A DNA stretch of 64,000 nucleotides from the NCBI GenBank assembly GCA_944322745.1, contig CALUPV010000009.1:1-64000 (forward strand), given 5' to 3'. How positions within the stretch are numbered: the stretch's first letter is position 1; the number at the start of each line of letters is the position of its first letter. The stretch is from Candidatus Gastranaerophilales bacterium (lineage in GTDB: Bacteria; Cyanobacteriota; Vampirovibrionia; Gastranaerophilales; Gastranaerophilaceae). The translations under genes were made by a program, and so were the position numbers. The notes beneath the pieces are model-generated. The model saw only the letters and a list, made by a program, of their open reading frames with translations, searched no databases and was not told the origin of the DNA. Shown piece after piece: positions 37,084 to 45,658 of the stretch.

Positions 37084-38120
37084 TGTTACTAGAAGAATTC
37101 AACTACGAATTACCGGAAAATTTAATCGCGCAAGTACCAGCCCAAAAAAGAGATATGTCAAGGATGCTGGTACTTGACCGTTTAAATAAAACGCTTGAAC
37201 ACAAGCACTTTTGTGATATTACAAATTATCTTACAGAAAATGATCTACTGGTTTTAAACAACACAAAAGTTATACCCGCAAGATTATATGCGAAAAAGGA
37301 TACAGGTGCATTAATTGAAATTTTTCTTGTCAGAGAAATAGAAAAAGATATTTGGATTTCACTAATAAAACCTTCTAAAAGAGTAAAACCAAGAATGATT
37401 TTAGAAGTATCTGAAGAACTTTCTGTTGAAATAATAGAAAAAGATGATGATAAGTGGAAAATACATATATTATATCAAGGTAATATATTTGAAATATTAG
37501 ATAAGGTTGGAAATATTCCGCTTCCACCATATATTGAAAGAAAAATGACAAATGAAGAGTATAAAAGTCTTGATTTTGACAGATATCAAACAGTATATGC
37601 ACAAAAAGAAGGTGCAGTAGCTGCACCTACTGCCGGCTTACACTTTACAAAAGAAATATTGCAGAAGCTTGATGAACAAGGCACAAAGCATTGTTTTGTA
37701 ACGTTAAATGTAGGGTTAGGCACATTTAAACCGGTAAAATGTGAAAATATCTTAGACCACAAAATGGATTCAGAAGCATTTGAAATTACAGAAGAAACAG
37801 CCGAAATTATAAATAAAGCAAAAGCAGAAGGGAAAAATATAGTAGCTGTTGGAACAACTTCTGTAAGAACATTAGAGACAGTTATGAATAAATACGGTAG
37901 AATTATACCGGTTAAAGACAGCAGTGAATTATTTATATACCCCGGGTATAAATTCAAAATAGTTGATAAACTTATAACGAATTTCCATCTTCCAAAATCT
38001 ACACTACTAATGCTGGTAAGTGCTTTTGCTACGAAAGAATTTATTTTTAAAGCATACTCTGAAGCAATAAAAAATGAATATAGATTTTACAGTTATGGCG
38101 ATTGCATGTTTATAAGGTAG
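37083..38120 (+). CDS. queA: S-adenosylmethionine:tRNA ribosyltransferase-isomerase
   Basis: A 345-residue QueA, which transfers the ribosyl part of SAM to preQ1-tRNA in queuosine synthesis. It starts with the family-typical LLEEFNYELPENLIAQVPAQKRDMSRML. Key segments are LVLNNTKVIPARLYAKK, AVAAPTAGLHFTKEIL and LITNFHLPKSTLLMLVSAFA. The ATG overlaps the yidC stop codon (TAATG). No other queuosine gene is in the window, and a preQ1 riboswitch was not seen. Confidence 0.95.
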   Translation: MLLEEFNYELPENLIAQVPAQKRDMSRMLVLDRLNKTLEHKHFCDITNYLTENDLLVLNNTKVIPARLYAKKDTGALIEIFLVREIEKDIWISLIKPSKRVKPRMILEVSEELSVEIIEKDDDKWKIHILYQGNIFEILDKVGNIPLPPYIERKMTNEEYKSLDFDRYQTVYAQKEGAVAAPTAGLHFTKEILQKLDEQGTKHCFVTLNVGLGTFKPVKCENILDHKMDSEAFEITEETAEIINKAKAEGKNIVAVGTTSVRTLETVMNKYGRIIPVKDSSELFIYPGYKFKIVDKLITNFHLPKSTLLMLVSAFATKEFIFKAYSEAIKNEYRFYSYGDCMFIR

Positions 38121-38125
38121 GTATT

Positions 38126-40195
38126 ATGTTCTTTATATCAATATTGTTAGTTATTCTTTCTTCTTTTATGATTTTAAATGTAATAACTAAGAATAAGAAA
38201 GAGTCATCGGGTTTCTTATATTTTTTATTAATTGCCTTTTCTCAAGTTGTACTTTTTTTTGAGATACTTTCATTATTTAAATTAATATCAAAAAACGGAT
38301 TTTTTGTTTGTAACATAGCATTTTTTATTATTTCTGCAATTTTATACATCAAAGCAGGTAAACCACTATATAAAAATGAAATAAAGGATGAAATTAAGAA
38401 AATATTATTTGCTGTAAAAAGAGATAAAATATTATTTTTCTTATCAATTTGTTTTGGATTATTTTTATTTTTTCAACTTATTAGTGCACTATTTTTCCCC
38501 GTAACATTTGGCGACGCATTAACATATTACCTTCCAAGATGTACTACTTGGATTCAAAACGGATGTATTAATCACTATATAACACCTGATAGCCGAGAGT
38601 TAATCATGCCTGTAAATATGGAATTTTTATACACCTGGCTATTATTATTCAGAAAGAACGAAATAGGAACCGCTATATTTTCGTACATAGGCTACATTGG
38701 CACAATATATATAATATACAATTTCTTAAAAGAATTAGGTTTTTCAATAAGAAGAAGATTATGGAGTATATTTGTATTTTCTTCATTTGCCCTTGTTTTA
38801 ATAGAGATATATACTCCTTGTGCTGACTTGTTTATAGGAGGATTAATACTTGGCTGCATTTATTTATTTTTAAAAGCTGTAAAAAATAATGATAATTTAG
38901 CATTATTTTTTGCATCTTTATCATACGCTCTAGCTGTCGGTACAAAAACAACAGCAATAATTGCAATTCCTTCAGTATTTATTATTCTTTTAATAATAAC
39001 CTTAATTTACAAGAAAGAAAAAGCTGTAAAATATATTTTAAAATTTGGACTACTATTTATAATCAATTTTATAATTTTTTCTTCGTACAACTACATACTA
39101 AACCTAATTCAGTTCAATAATCCTGTTTCTTGCCGTGAACAACTGTTATTAAATCAATTTCGAGGAGGATTTAAAGGCTGGCTTTGCACATTAACAAAAT
39201 ATATCTTTGCAATTTTTGATATTTCAGGCATAAAAGATTTTATCAACTACAATGGTTTCATTTCTTATCTCCAATCTTTGACATTAAGCTTAATTGGAGC
39301 TACAGATAAAAGTTTTACATCAAATTATTTCAATAGATATTTTTATTTTAATTCTCAAATGTCACTTATGAATTCTGCTTTAGGGATTATGGGATTATTT
39401 GCATTCTTACCTTCACTTATAAAATCTATAAAGAGATATCTGAAAAACAAAAAATCAAAAAGGAATATAATAATGGCAAGTTTAGCCCTTTCTCTAATTT
39501 TAAACTTGCTGATTTTTTCAAGAGTAATGGTTTTCACTCAATACAATATGAGGTATTTATTAACTTTCGTTGTAATAGCATCACCAATTGTTGCATATTC
39601 TTATATAAAAAAGAATAAGAACCTGTTTAAATTTCTTTTATGCTGGTTTATGTTTGTATATTTAGTAGTTATTGCACATAAAATGCCATTATCTTACATC
39701 ATTTCATATATGAAATATAAAGCAAATAGCCAAAATTTAAACACATCTTTTTTACTCGCTAAATCAGATGAAATTGATATATATAATTATTTATTGAGTC
39801 AAGACAAAAAGAATATTGGCCTTATTATTTCACAAGTTAGAACTCCAAACTATTATATTGAAAAACTTAAACTAGTTGGATTCAATATAGAAAAAATCTT
39901 ACCTGAAAATATAGAAGATTATAATTTGTCAAAATTTGACTATATTATTACAAATAAATATAAATCTTCATCAACAAATATTGTAAAATTCAAAGAAAGA
40001 ATGCAATATCCGGAACTATTTGTAAGTAAATGTATATATAACGATTACAGGCAGGCAACAATATATAATTACAAAATAGAACCTGCAATGATAGAATGCG
40101 AAATTCCTTTTGAATATATAAAAGCAAAAGGATTCCAAGAGTCAAACAATATTAAATTTGAAAACTATACAATTTTACAAAATATCATACATTAG
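38126..40195 (+). CDS. Polytopic membrane glycosyltransferase (GT39/ArnT-like)
   Basis: A 689-residue protein with roughly a dozen hydrophobic helices and one clear family mark: VTFGDALTYYLPRCTTWIQNG after helix 3, a Asp-containing first periplasmic loop typical of PMT/ArnT-type (GT-C fold) glycosyltransferases that use polyprenyl-linked donors. Most of the remainder is helices separated by short loops, ending in a soluble C-terminal domain of about 140 residues. The ATG at 38126 has an AAGGTAGG site. It could add a sugar to lipid A or a surface glycan; this is family-level inference. Confidence 0.75.
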   Translation: MFFISILLVILSSFMILNVITKNKKESSGFLYFLLIAFSQVVLFFEILSLFKLISKNGFFVCNIAFFIISAILYIKAGKPLYKNEIKDEIKKILFAVKRDKILFFLSICFGLFLFFQLISALFFPVTFGDALTYYLPRCTTWIQNGCINHYITPDSRELIMPVNMEFLYTWLLLFRKNEIGTAIFSYIGYIGTIYIIYNFLKELGFSIRRRLWSIFVFSSFALVLIEIYTPCADLFIGGLILGCIYLFLKAVKNNDNLALFFASLSYALAVGTKTTAIIAIPSVFIILLIITLIYKKEKAVKYILKFGLLFIINFIIFSSYNYILNLIQFNNPVSCREQLLLNQFRGGFKGWLCTLTKYIFAIFDISGIKDFINYNGFISYLQSLTLSLIGATDKSFTSNYFNRYFYFNSQMSLMNSALGIMGLFAFLPSLIKSIKRYLKNKKSKRNIIMASLALSLILNLLIFSRVMVFTQYNMRYLLTFVVIASPIVAYSYIKKNKNLFKFLLCWFMFVYLVVIAHKMPLSYIISYMKYKANSQNLNTSFLLAKSDEIDIYNYLLSQDKKNIGLIISQVRTPNYYIEKLKLVGFNIEKILPENIEDYNLSKFDYIITNKYKSSSTNIVKFKERMQYPELFVSKCIYNDYRQATIYNYKIEPAMIECEIPFEYIKAKGFQESNNIKFENYTILQNIIH

Positions 40196-40229
40196 TATGA
40201 AATTTTGTAAAAAACACTAAAGTTTAAGT

Positions 40230-40235
40230 TATAAT
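40230..40235 (+). promoter_or_regulatory. Candidate -10 of the HD-GYP-like gene
   Basis: TATAAT at 40230-40235 lies about 110 bp before the ATG at 40344, with TTGTAA 19 bp upstream (40205-40210). The spacing is long for a good promoter, so the call is weak. Confidence 0.3.
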
Positions 40236-40343
40236 ATACCGATAGAAGGATTATTAGATTTTGAATAAAATCATAATCAGAAATATAATGGTAGTAGTTT
40301 ACATTTCGGAATATAGTCTTTGAAACACGGATAAGGATTATAA

Positions 40344-41714
40344 ATGTCAGAAGAGAAAAAAGAGAATAAAAATGTTTCAGTTTTCGCAAGAAGTGAAATT
40401 TCACTGGAATCTGACCCTTTAGAAGAAATCTTTGCTTTAAATCTGGGTGATTTCATATCAGAACATTTAATATCGGATGAACTTGTTCAAAAAATAAGCA
40501 GGACAAGTGTAGATAAACTTGAAAGTTTGAAAAATCAATTAAAAGAGCTTATTGCAATATATTCAATAGATAACACATTAAAAATTTTGGGATTTAGCAG
40601 CAAAGAAGATTATATAATATATAATGCAATTGCAAAAACAATAAAACAAATGTTAGAAATAGACGCTTGCCATGTATTTTTATCTAAAGAAAATGCGATG
40701 GGGCTTAACACAACAAAGAACGACCTTTTATTAGTTGGTTCATCTTTAAATTTTAATGATGATATCTATGAAGCAGAAATCGGATATAAGTTTGATGATG
40801 AAAGTTACGTATCATATGCATATAACAATAAGAAAGAAATTGAGGTTAAAGACTGCAGTAAAGACAATAACTTCAAACCAATATTGTTATTAAATGAAGA
40901 TAAAGTTAAATATTACCTTGCTGTTCCTATGTATAATAATATGGAGAAAGTAGGTGTCATAGTTGTAGAAAACTATAAAGAGAAAAAGCTTTCTGATGAA
41001 TTTATAGAGTTGCTAACCGTAACAGCCCGATTATTTGCAACATCAATGAGCCTTGAAAAATTAACTGAAGAAACAAATAAACTTATAAATTTAGAAGATG
41101 TCACAGTATCTCAACTGCAGAATAACCGTGCAGAATTAACCGCCTTAATTGGAGACTTAAGCAGTGAACAACAATGGTTCGTAGAAGATTTAGCAAAAGC
41201 TGTTGATGCAAAAAGTAATTTTAAGAACAATTATTCTCATGATGTAGCAGATTTAGCAAGAAAAATATCAACAGCATTAGGATTAAATGAAAAGACAAAA
41301 GATTTAATATACTATGCTGCTCTACTAAGGAATATAGGTAAAATTACGCTTCCTGAAGAATTGTTCAATAAAAAAGAAAAATTATCAAAAGAAGACTGGG
41401 AAAAACTGCAAAACCATCCAAATGTCGGTGTAAGTATATTAATGAGTATTAACTTCTTATCAGAGGTTGTTCCATATATTACTTACCATAAAGAACGTTG
41501 GGATGGAGCCGGTGAACCTGAAGGATTAAAAGGAATGAGTATTCCTCTTGGTTCAAGAATTATAGCTATTGCAGATGCATATAGTGCGATGACTTCTGAT
41601 AGAACGTACAGAGACGCTCTATCAAAAGAAAAAGCACTTGAAATTATGGAATCTGAATCAGGAATAAAATGGGATCCAGCCATAGTAAAAGTTCTTATTG
41701 ATTTAAAAAAATAA
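40344..41714 (+). CDS. GAF-like plus degenerate HD-GYP domain protein
   Basis: A 456-residue protein. A GAF-like sensor region spans about residues 70-240 and a C-terminal HD-GYP domain starts near residue 275. HD-GYP enzymes cleave cyclic di-GMP at an HD/HH metal site. Here the canonical LLHDIGKI reads LLRNIGKI (R329, N330), HHERWDG reads HKERWDG (H382, K383), and the GYP signature reads GEP. Several metal ligands are therefore absent. It keeps much of the fold, including HPNVGVSIL and ADAYSAMTSDRTYRDA. It may act as a c-di-GMP receptor or partner of a cyclase rather than as a phosphodiesterase. An AAGGA site precedes the ATG. Confidence 0.88.
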   Translation: MSEEKKENKNVSVFARSEISLESDPLEEIFALNLGDFISEHLISDELVQKISRTSVDKLESLKNQLKELIAIYSIDNTLKILGFSSKEDYIIYNAIAKTIKQMLEIDACHVFLSKENAMGLNTTKNDLLLVGSSLNFNDDIYEAEIGYKFDDESYVSYAYNNKKEIEVKDCSKDNNFKPILLLNEDKVKYYLAVPMYNNMEKVGVIVVENYKEKKLSDEFIELLTVTARLFATSMSLEKLTEETNKLINLEDVTVSQLQNNRAELTALIGDLSSEQQWFVEDLAKAVDAKSNFKNNYSHDVADLARKISTALGLNEKTKDLIYYAALLRNIGKITLPEELFNKKEKLSKEDWEKLQNHPNVGVSILMSINFLSEVVPYITYHKERWDGAGEPEGLKGMSIPLGSRIIAIADAYSAMTSDRTYRDALSKEKALEIMESESGIKWDPAIVKVLIDLKK

Positions 41715-41718
41715 AAAA

Positions 41719-42120
41719 TTAACTTTCTTTATCAGAAACCCAAAGCCCATGAAGATTACATAATTCACGAGCTGTGAATTCATCATAAGAACAATTAGGT
41801 TTTAAATCTAATTTTGGTTCATCTCCCGGATTCAAATATTTTCTTTTCAAATATTTTTTATCAGGAGAAATAGCCTCAATAAAAACAATATAATGATCTT
41901 TTTCCATTGGATGAGGAATAGAGCCAACTCTTATTGTTTTTGAACTTCCTTCAATAGCAACAACAGGCACATGTTTTTCTTGGGAAGAATCATCACTTGT
42001 TTGAACTTTCAATTCTTCCATCGGCACAGAACAACATACCAATTGACCTGCCCCCGGATGTATTACTTCAATGATATTCCCGCAAACATTACATTTATAC
42101 AAACCCATTTTTTCTGTCAT
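41719..42120 (-). CDS. dfx: Desulfoferrodoxin-type superoxide reductase
   Basis: A 133-residue superoxide reductase. The N-terminal desulforedoxin-type iron centre has YKCNVCGN and a later CC pair (LVCCSVPM). The SOR domain contains the iron-binding histidines in EKHVPVV, VGSIPHPMEKDHYI and the final CNLHGLW, the usual order. It reduces superoxide to hydrogen peroxide without making oxygen, a detox route of anaerobes. The AGGAGG site ends five bases before the ATG but lies inside a perfect hairpin (42124-42164), so expression may be controlled at translation or by transcription read-through. Confidence 0.94.
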   Translation of the reverse strand: MTEKMGLYKCNVCGNIIEVIHPGAGQLVCCSVPMEELKVQTSDDSSQEKHVPVVAIEGSSKTIRVGSIPHPMEKDHYIVFIEAISPDKKYLKRKYLNPGDEPKLDLKPNCSYDEFTARELCNLHGLWVSDKES

Positions 42121-42123
42121 AAA

Positions 42124-42164
42124 AACCTCCTTTGAACAAAAGAATTATATTTTCAAAGGAGGTT
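42124..42164 (-). promoter_or_regulatory. Perfect 13-bp hairpin enclosing the dfx Shine-Dalgarno
   Basis: On the plus strand AACCTCCTTTGAA (42124-42136) and TTCAAAGGAGGTT (42152-42164) are perfect complements with a 15-base loop. On the dfx transcript the second arm is TTCAAAGGAGGTT, whose AGGAGG is the dfx ribosome site. The arm is followed by TTT before ATG. The hairpin can thus hide the ribosome site, and with the short T run it could also act as a weak terminator after dacB. Confidence 0.7.
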
Positions 42165-42189
42165 AAAAAAATCAGCTTAGTTTATTAGC

Positions 42190-43554
42190 CTATCGATTAT
42201 AAATTATATTTATAATTTTATCTTCAAGTTTTTTTATTTCAGACTGCTCTTGAACAAAATTTTGCGTCAAAATAACAATAGAATAAATATGACCATCCTG
42301 AGACTTCACATATCCTGCTATTGCACTTATATTAGATAAAGAACCAGTCTTTAACCAAACATCTCCACGCAAAGGATATAATCTGTTATTTAAAGTACCA
42401 TCACCTGATTGAGCCATATTGTCTTTAAATTTTTCAAAATCTTTTTGATTATATATTTTATTTAAAGCCTGTGACATCCAATCTGCATATAAAAGATTAT
42501 TTCTTGAAATTCCGCAACCATCTTTTATTAAAATATTGTCAGTTTCTAAACCCTGTTTTTTATAAAACTCTTTAAAAACTTCTTCCCCAAGTATATCAGT
42601 ACCCGTAGCTGAATATTTATTTGCAGCTGCCAATTTGAATAAAGACTCTGCCATCAGATTATTACTATTTTGAAGAATAGCAGGAAGTGTTTTCTTTAGT
42701 GGATTTTTAATTTCTGTTATTAAAACAGCATCTTCAGGAAGAATTTTTGATGCATACAAAGTATTTGAAACACTAATTTTATTATCCTCTAAAGCCTTCT
42801 CTACATTATGAATGAAATATCTTCGCATACTACTTATAGGTATATTTATTGGTTTAGCAGCTTTAAGATTACCATATATTTCAACCACTTCCGGATTCAT
42901 CCAATTATAACGATTAACTTCCAGATAATCATTTTTAGCCCCTGTCTTAACCACGCTTATTACAGACATTGGGTAGGTTGATTTAAGAGAAGTTAAGGCA
43001 AACCCATCAGGATTATTTGTCATTGCAACTTTTACAACATTACCATCCAAATTATAACTGCTTATTTTGGGCGTATATGGATTTGTATCATTATCCCACA
43101 TCCAACCAGTAGCAAACTCTTTTTTATCTATAATACTGTCATCAAAATATAAATTCTTAAATGTAGAATTTCCCTCAGCCTTTATTTTTTGAAAAGCTTG
43201 CTGAAGTTGTGATGATGTCAATAATGGATCTGCTCCAAGTTTTATATATAAATTATTTTCTGAATCTTTATAGAATTGAGTCTTAAATAAATAATCATAA
43301 CCAAGAACATTTAATGCTGAATATGTTGTAAAAATCTTTAATGTGGAAGCCGGATGTAATAATTTATTTTGATTTTGCTCATATATAACATTACCGGATT
43401 CCGCATCTCGAATTGATATTGCAAGTGTTGCTGTCTCATTCAATCCGGAATGTTTTATCAATTTTTCTAATTTTCCTACCGAAAATGCAAAACTACTATT
43501 TGTACTAAACATAAAAATCATTGTTAAAACTAATATTTTAAATAGATTTTTCAT
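42190..43554 (-). CDS. dacB: D-alanyl-D-alanine carboxypeptidase/endopeptidase, PBP4 family
   Basis: A 454-residue class C penicillin-binding protein with a signal peptide (about residues 1-24, ending SSFAFS). Catalytic motifs are SxxK as S70-TLK73 (HPASTLKIF), SxN as SNN in LQNSNNLMAESLF, and KTG in VWLKTGSLSN. Between the first two lies the roughly 200-residue insertion typical of PBP4/DacB. It trims peptidoglycan cross-links in the periplasm. Its ATG overlaps the amidase stop by one base, so the two genes are in one operon. Confidence 0.94.
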   Translation of the reverse strand: MKNLFKILVLTMIFMFSTNSSFAFSVGKLEKLIKHSGLNETATLAISIRDAESGNVIYEQNQNKLLHPASTLKIFTTYSALNVLGYDYLFKTQFYKDSENNLYIKLGADPLLTSSQLQQAFQKIKAEGNSTFKNLYFDDSIIDKKEFATGWMWDNDTNPYTPKISSYNLDGNVVKVAMTNNPDGFALTSLKSTYPMSVISVVKTGAKNDYLEVNRYNWMNPEVVEIYGNLKAAKPINIPISSMRRYFIHNVEKALEDNKISVSNTLYASKILPEDAVLITEIKNPLKKTLPAILQNSNNLMAESLFKLAAANKYSATGTDILGEEVFKEFYKKQGLETDNILIKDGCGISRNNLLYADWMSQALNKIYNQKDFEKFKDNMAQSGDGTLNNRLYPLRGDVWLKTGSLSNISAIAGYVKSQDGHIYSIVILTQNFVQEQSEIKKLEDKIINIIYNR

Positions 43555-44369
43555 TATTTCTCCATTAACTTGTATTCTTTTTTTGTATCCTTTAATATTG
43601 GCATTTGTTTTCTATATTGATGCATTTCTTCCGTATCAATTTGTGCAAACAATACTTTTTCTTCTCTATCAAGCTTAGCAATAACTCTGCCTTTATAATC
43701 ACAAACTTGAGAGTTACCTGAAAAATCAAAAGACTCATTTATTTTCCCTGTCAAACAACAAGATATAAAGAAACATTGATTTTCTATTGCTCGGGCTTTT
43801 GATAATGTAATATATTCTTCTGTATAAGCTTTAGGCCAAGCAGCCATATTAACAATTATATCAGCCCCATTAAAAGCATATTTTCTAAACATTTCAGGAA
43901 ATCTTATATCATAACATATAGATATACCTATTTTCCCAATATCCGTATTCACTAAAAGAGAATAGTCTCCTTGTTCTAAGAAAGCCCCCTCAGACTGTCC
44001 CCTATGTGAAAACAAATGATATTTATCATAAGTTGCAATTAAATTAGCATTTCTATCAAAAATCAAACAGGTATTTCTATCTTTTTGATTATCTTTTCTC
44101 AAGACAGCACTACCGCCAATTATATTTGACTTATATTTTACAGCCGTCTCTTTTAAGAACTTATAAGTTTTTGATTTATATAATTCTTCTGAACTTTTAT
44201 TAAAGGCAGGACAATCCCATCCAATAGTCCATAACTCAGGTAAAACAATTAAGTCACACGACTCTATATAGCAGCTCTCAAGAAGCTGTTCGACTTTTAA
44301 AATATTTTTATCTATATCCCCAGCAATTGCTTCCAACTGCACAATAAGAGTTTTAAGTTTCATATTCAA
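43554..44369 (-). CDS. Carbon-nitrogen hydrolase (omega-amidase/nitrilase family)
   Basis: A 271-residue nitrilase-superfamily enzyme with the full catalytic triad: Glu45 (LIVLPELWTIGW), Lys116 (TYDKYHLFSHRG) and Cys152 (GISICYDIRFPE). These enzymes hydrolyse amides or related C-N bonds; the sequence resembles YafV/omega-amidases that deaminate 2-oxoglutaramate or act on metabolite repair. The start can be MNM or an internal Met (MKLKTLIV) at 44363. It overlaps dacB by one base and is transcribed with it, although no functional link is obvious. Confidence 0.9.
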   Translation of the reverse strand: MNMKLKTLIVQLEAIAGDIDKNILKVEQLLESCYIESCDLIVLPELWTIGWDCPAFNKSSEELYKSKTYKFLKETAVKYKSNIIGGSAVLRKDNQKDRNTCLIFDRNANLIATYDKYHLFSHRGQSEGAFLEQGDYSLLVNTDIGKIGISICYDIRFPEMFRKYAFNGADIIVNMAAWPKAYTEEYITLSKARAIENQCFFISCCLTGKINESFDFSGNSQVCDYKGRVIAKLDREEKVLFAQIDTEEMHQYRKQMPILKDTKKEYKLMEK

Positions 44370-44413
44370 ATTGTATTACAAAATGACTATGTTATCAAAC
44401 TCTAACCTTTTAT

Positions 44414-44650
44414 TTAAATCATACTCTTTATATTCTTAGATAATTGTTCTAACCCTTCTAAAGCTGCTTTATGATCTTTTATAGTTTGAGGAAGCTCTGT
44501 TTGTGCAAATTTTTCAAGCTCAGCAAGGTTTTTAGAGAAAGCCTGATTTGCGCTCGCTTGTATTGCCTCAATACTAGGTGGTATAGCTACTACTGCTTTG
44601 CCTGTAGCTTTACCTGTTATATTACATAATATATTTTTGCAAATACTCAT
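44414..44650 (-). CDS. Hypothetical protein, 78 aa
   Basis: Not recognised. The 78-residue sequence begins MSICKNILCNITGKATGKAV and continues as an Ala/Glu/Lys/Leu-rich amphipathic helix (IEAIQASANQAFSKNLAELEKFAQTEL). There is no signal peptide or membrane helix. An AAGGGGC purine stretch sits near the start on the coding strand. It lies between the amidase and holB on the same strand with gaps of 44 and 62 bp. Composition is similar to the other small helical proteins of this window. Confidence 0.55.
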   Translation of the reverse strand: MSICKNILCNITGKATGKAVVAIPPSIEAIQASANQAFSKNLAELEKFAQTELPQTIKDHKAALEGLEQLSKNIKSMI

Positions 44651-44712
44651 AAAGCCCCTTCCACAATAATATAAAAACGAAAAAGCTTAAATTATTGCTA
44701 TTTATATCAGTT

Positions 44713-45657
44713 TTACTTTGAGAAATAAAACGCTAAATTCTCATATACAGTTTGTTCCTTTATATATGCATTTAGCATTTTCTTGGATTTTTCTGTTTTT
44801 TCAATATCATTATATATTTTTCTCACTAAAAGTGAATTATTTATATTTGCTTTCAAAAGTTGAGTAAGATAATATTGGATACAATCTATTATAAAAGTAG
44901 GTTCTAAATTATTTTCTATTTGGTAGGAATAAAGAGTTTGCGCGAAGTCCAAAGCACAATCTTTATCAAATTTAGGATATTGCTCAAAATATTTTTCAAA
45001 AAAGGCAACATTATATACACTGTTTTTTGAATCCGCAACATAAAAAGCTTGAGAACGAGATACTATTGTTTGCAGAATATCATCTTTATTATTTGTTAAA
45101 AATATAAAAGTAACTTTATCTGATGGTTCTTCTATAGATTTCAACATAGCATTTGCCGCTACTGTTGAAAAACATCCGGTGTTGATACCTTTGGGAATCC
45201 AATATTTATTTTCATCTTTCTCCTTTGGCAAAATAAATCCTGTAAGTATAAATTCATTATAATCTTGTACTTCCGCTTGAGAAAGAGTTTTATATTCTGC
45301 ATCACAAAGAATAAATACTCTGTGATAATCAGAAGAATTTACCAAAGTATCTAATACCAAATTTATCTGTTCTTCCGAAATTACTGTTTTACTTGAATCG
45401 GTCTTATTATCAATTTTAGAAATTGTCATTACTGCAGGATGTTTGTTTTCTCTAATCCAACGGCAATTTTGACAACTGCAATCTTCCCTTCCGTCTTCAA
45501 GACAATTTAATTGCCTTGCTATTTCCATTGCCATTGCATATTGTATATAGTTATTATTTCCATATAAAATAATTGAATGAAATAACCTTTTCTGCTCAAT
45601 AGCAGTTTTAAAAAAATTACTTAAATATGGATATTTTTTATCTAATATTTTATTCAT
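44713..45657 (-). CDS. holB: DNA polymerase III delta' subunit
   Basis: A 314-residue clamp-loader delta' subunit. The AAA+ core shows a modified P-loop region (FHSIILYGNNNYIQYAMAMEIARQLNC), as expected since delta' does not bind ATP tightly. A zinc-type cysteine set (DCSCQNCRWI) is followed by MLKSIEEPSDKVTFIFLTNNKDDILQTIVSRSQ, the sensor and SRC-like segment (here SRSQ). It helps load the sliding clamp with delta and tau. It starts one base before the holA stop, giving a holA-holB pair, which is informative because the two genes are seldom adjacent. Confidence 0.9.
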   Translation of the reverse strand: MNKILDKKYPYLSNFFKTAIEQKRLFHSIILYGNNNYIQYAMAMEIARQLNCLEDGREDCSCQNCRWIRENKHPAVMTISKIDNKTDSSKTVISEEQINLVLDTLVNSSDYHRVFILCDAEYKTLSQAEVQDYNEFILTGFILPKEKDENKYWIPKGINTGCFSTVAANAMLKSIEEPSDKVTFIFLTNNKDDILQTIVSRSQAFYVADSKNSVYNVAFFEKYFEQYPKFDKDCALDFAQTLYSYQIENNLEPTFIIDCIQYYLTQLLKANINNSLLVRKIYNDIEKTEKSKKMLNAYIKEQTVYENLAFYFSK

Positions 45658-45658
45658 A

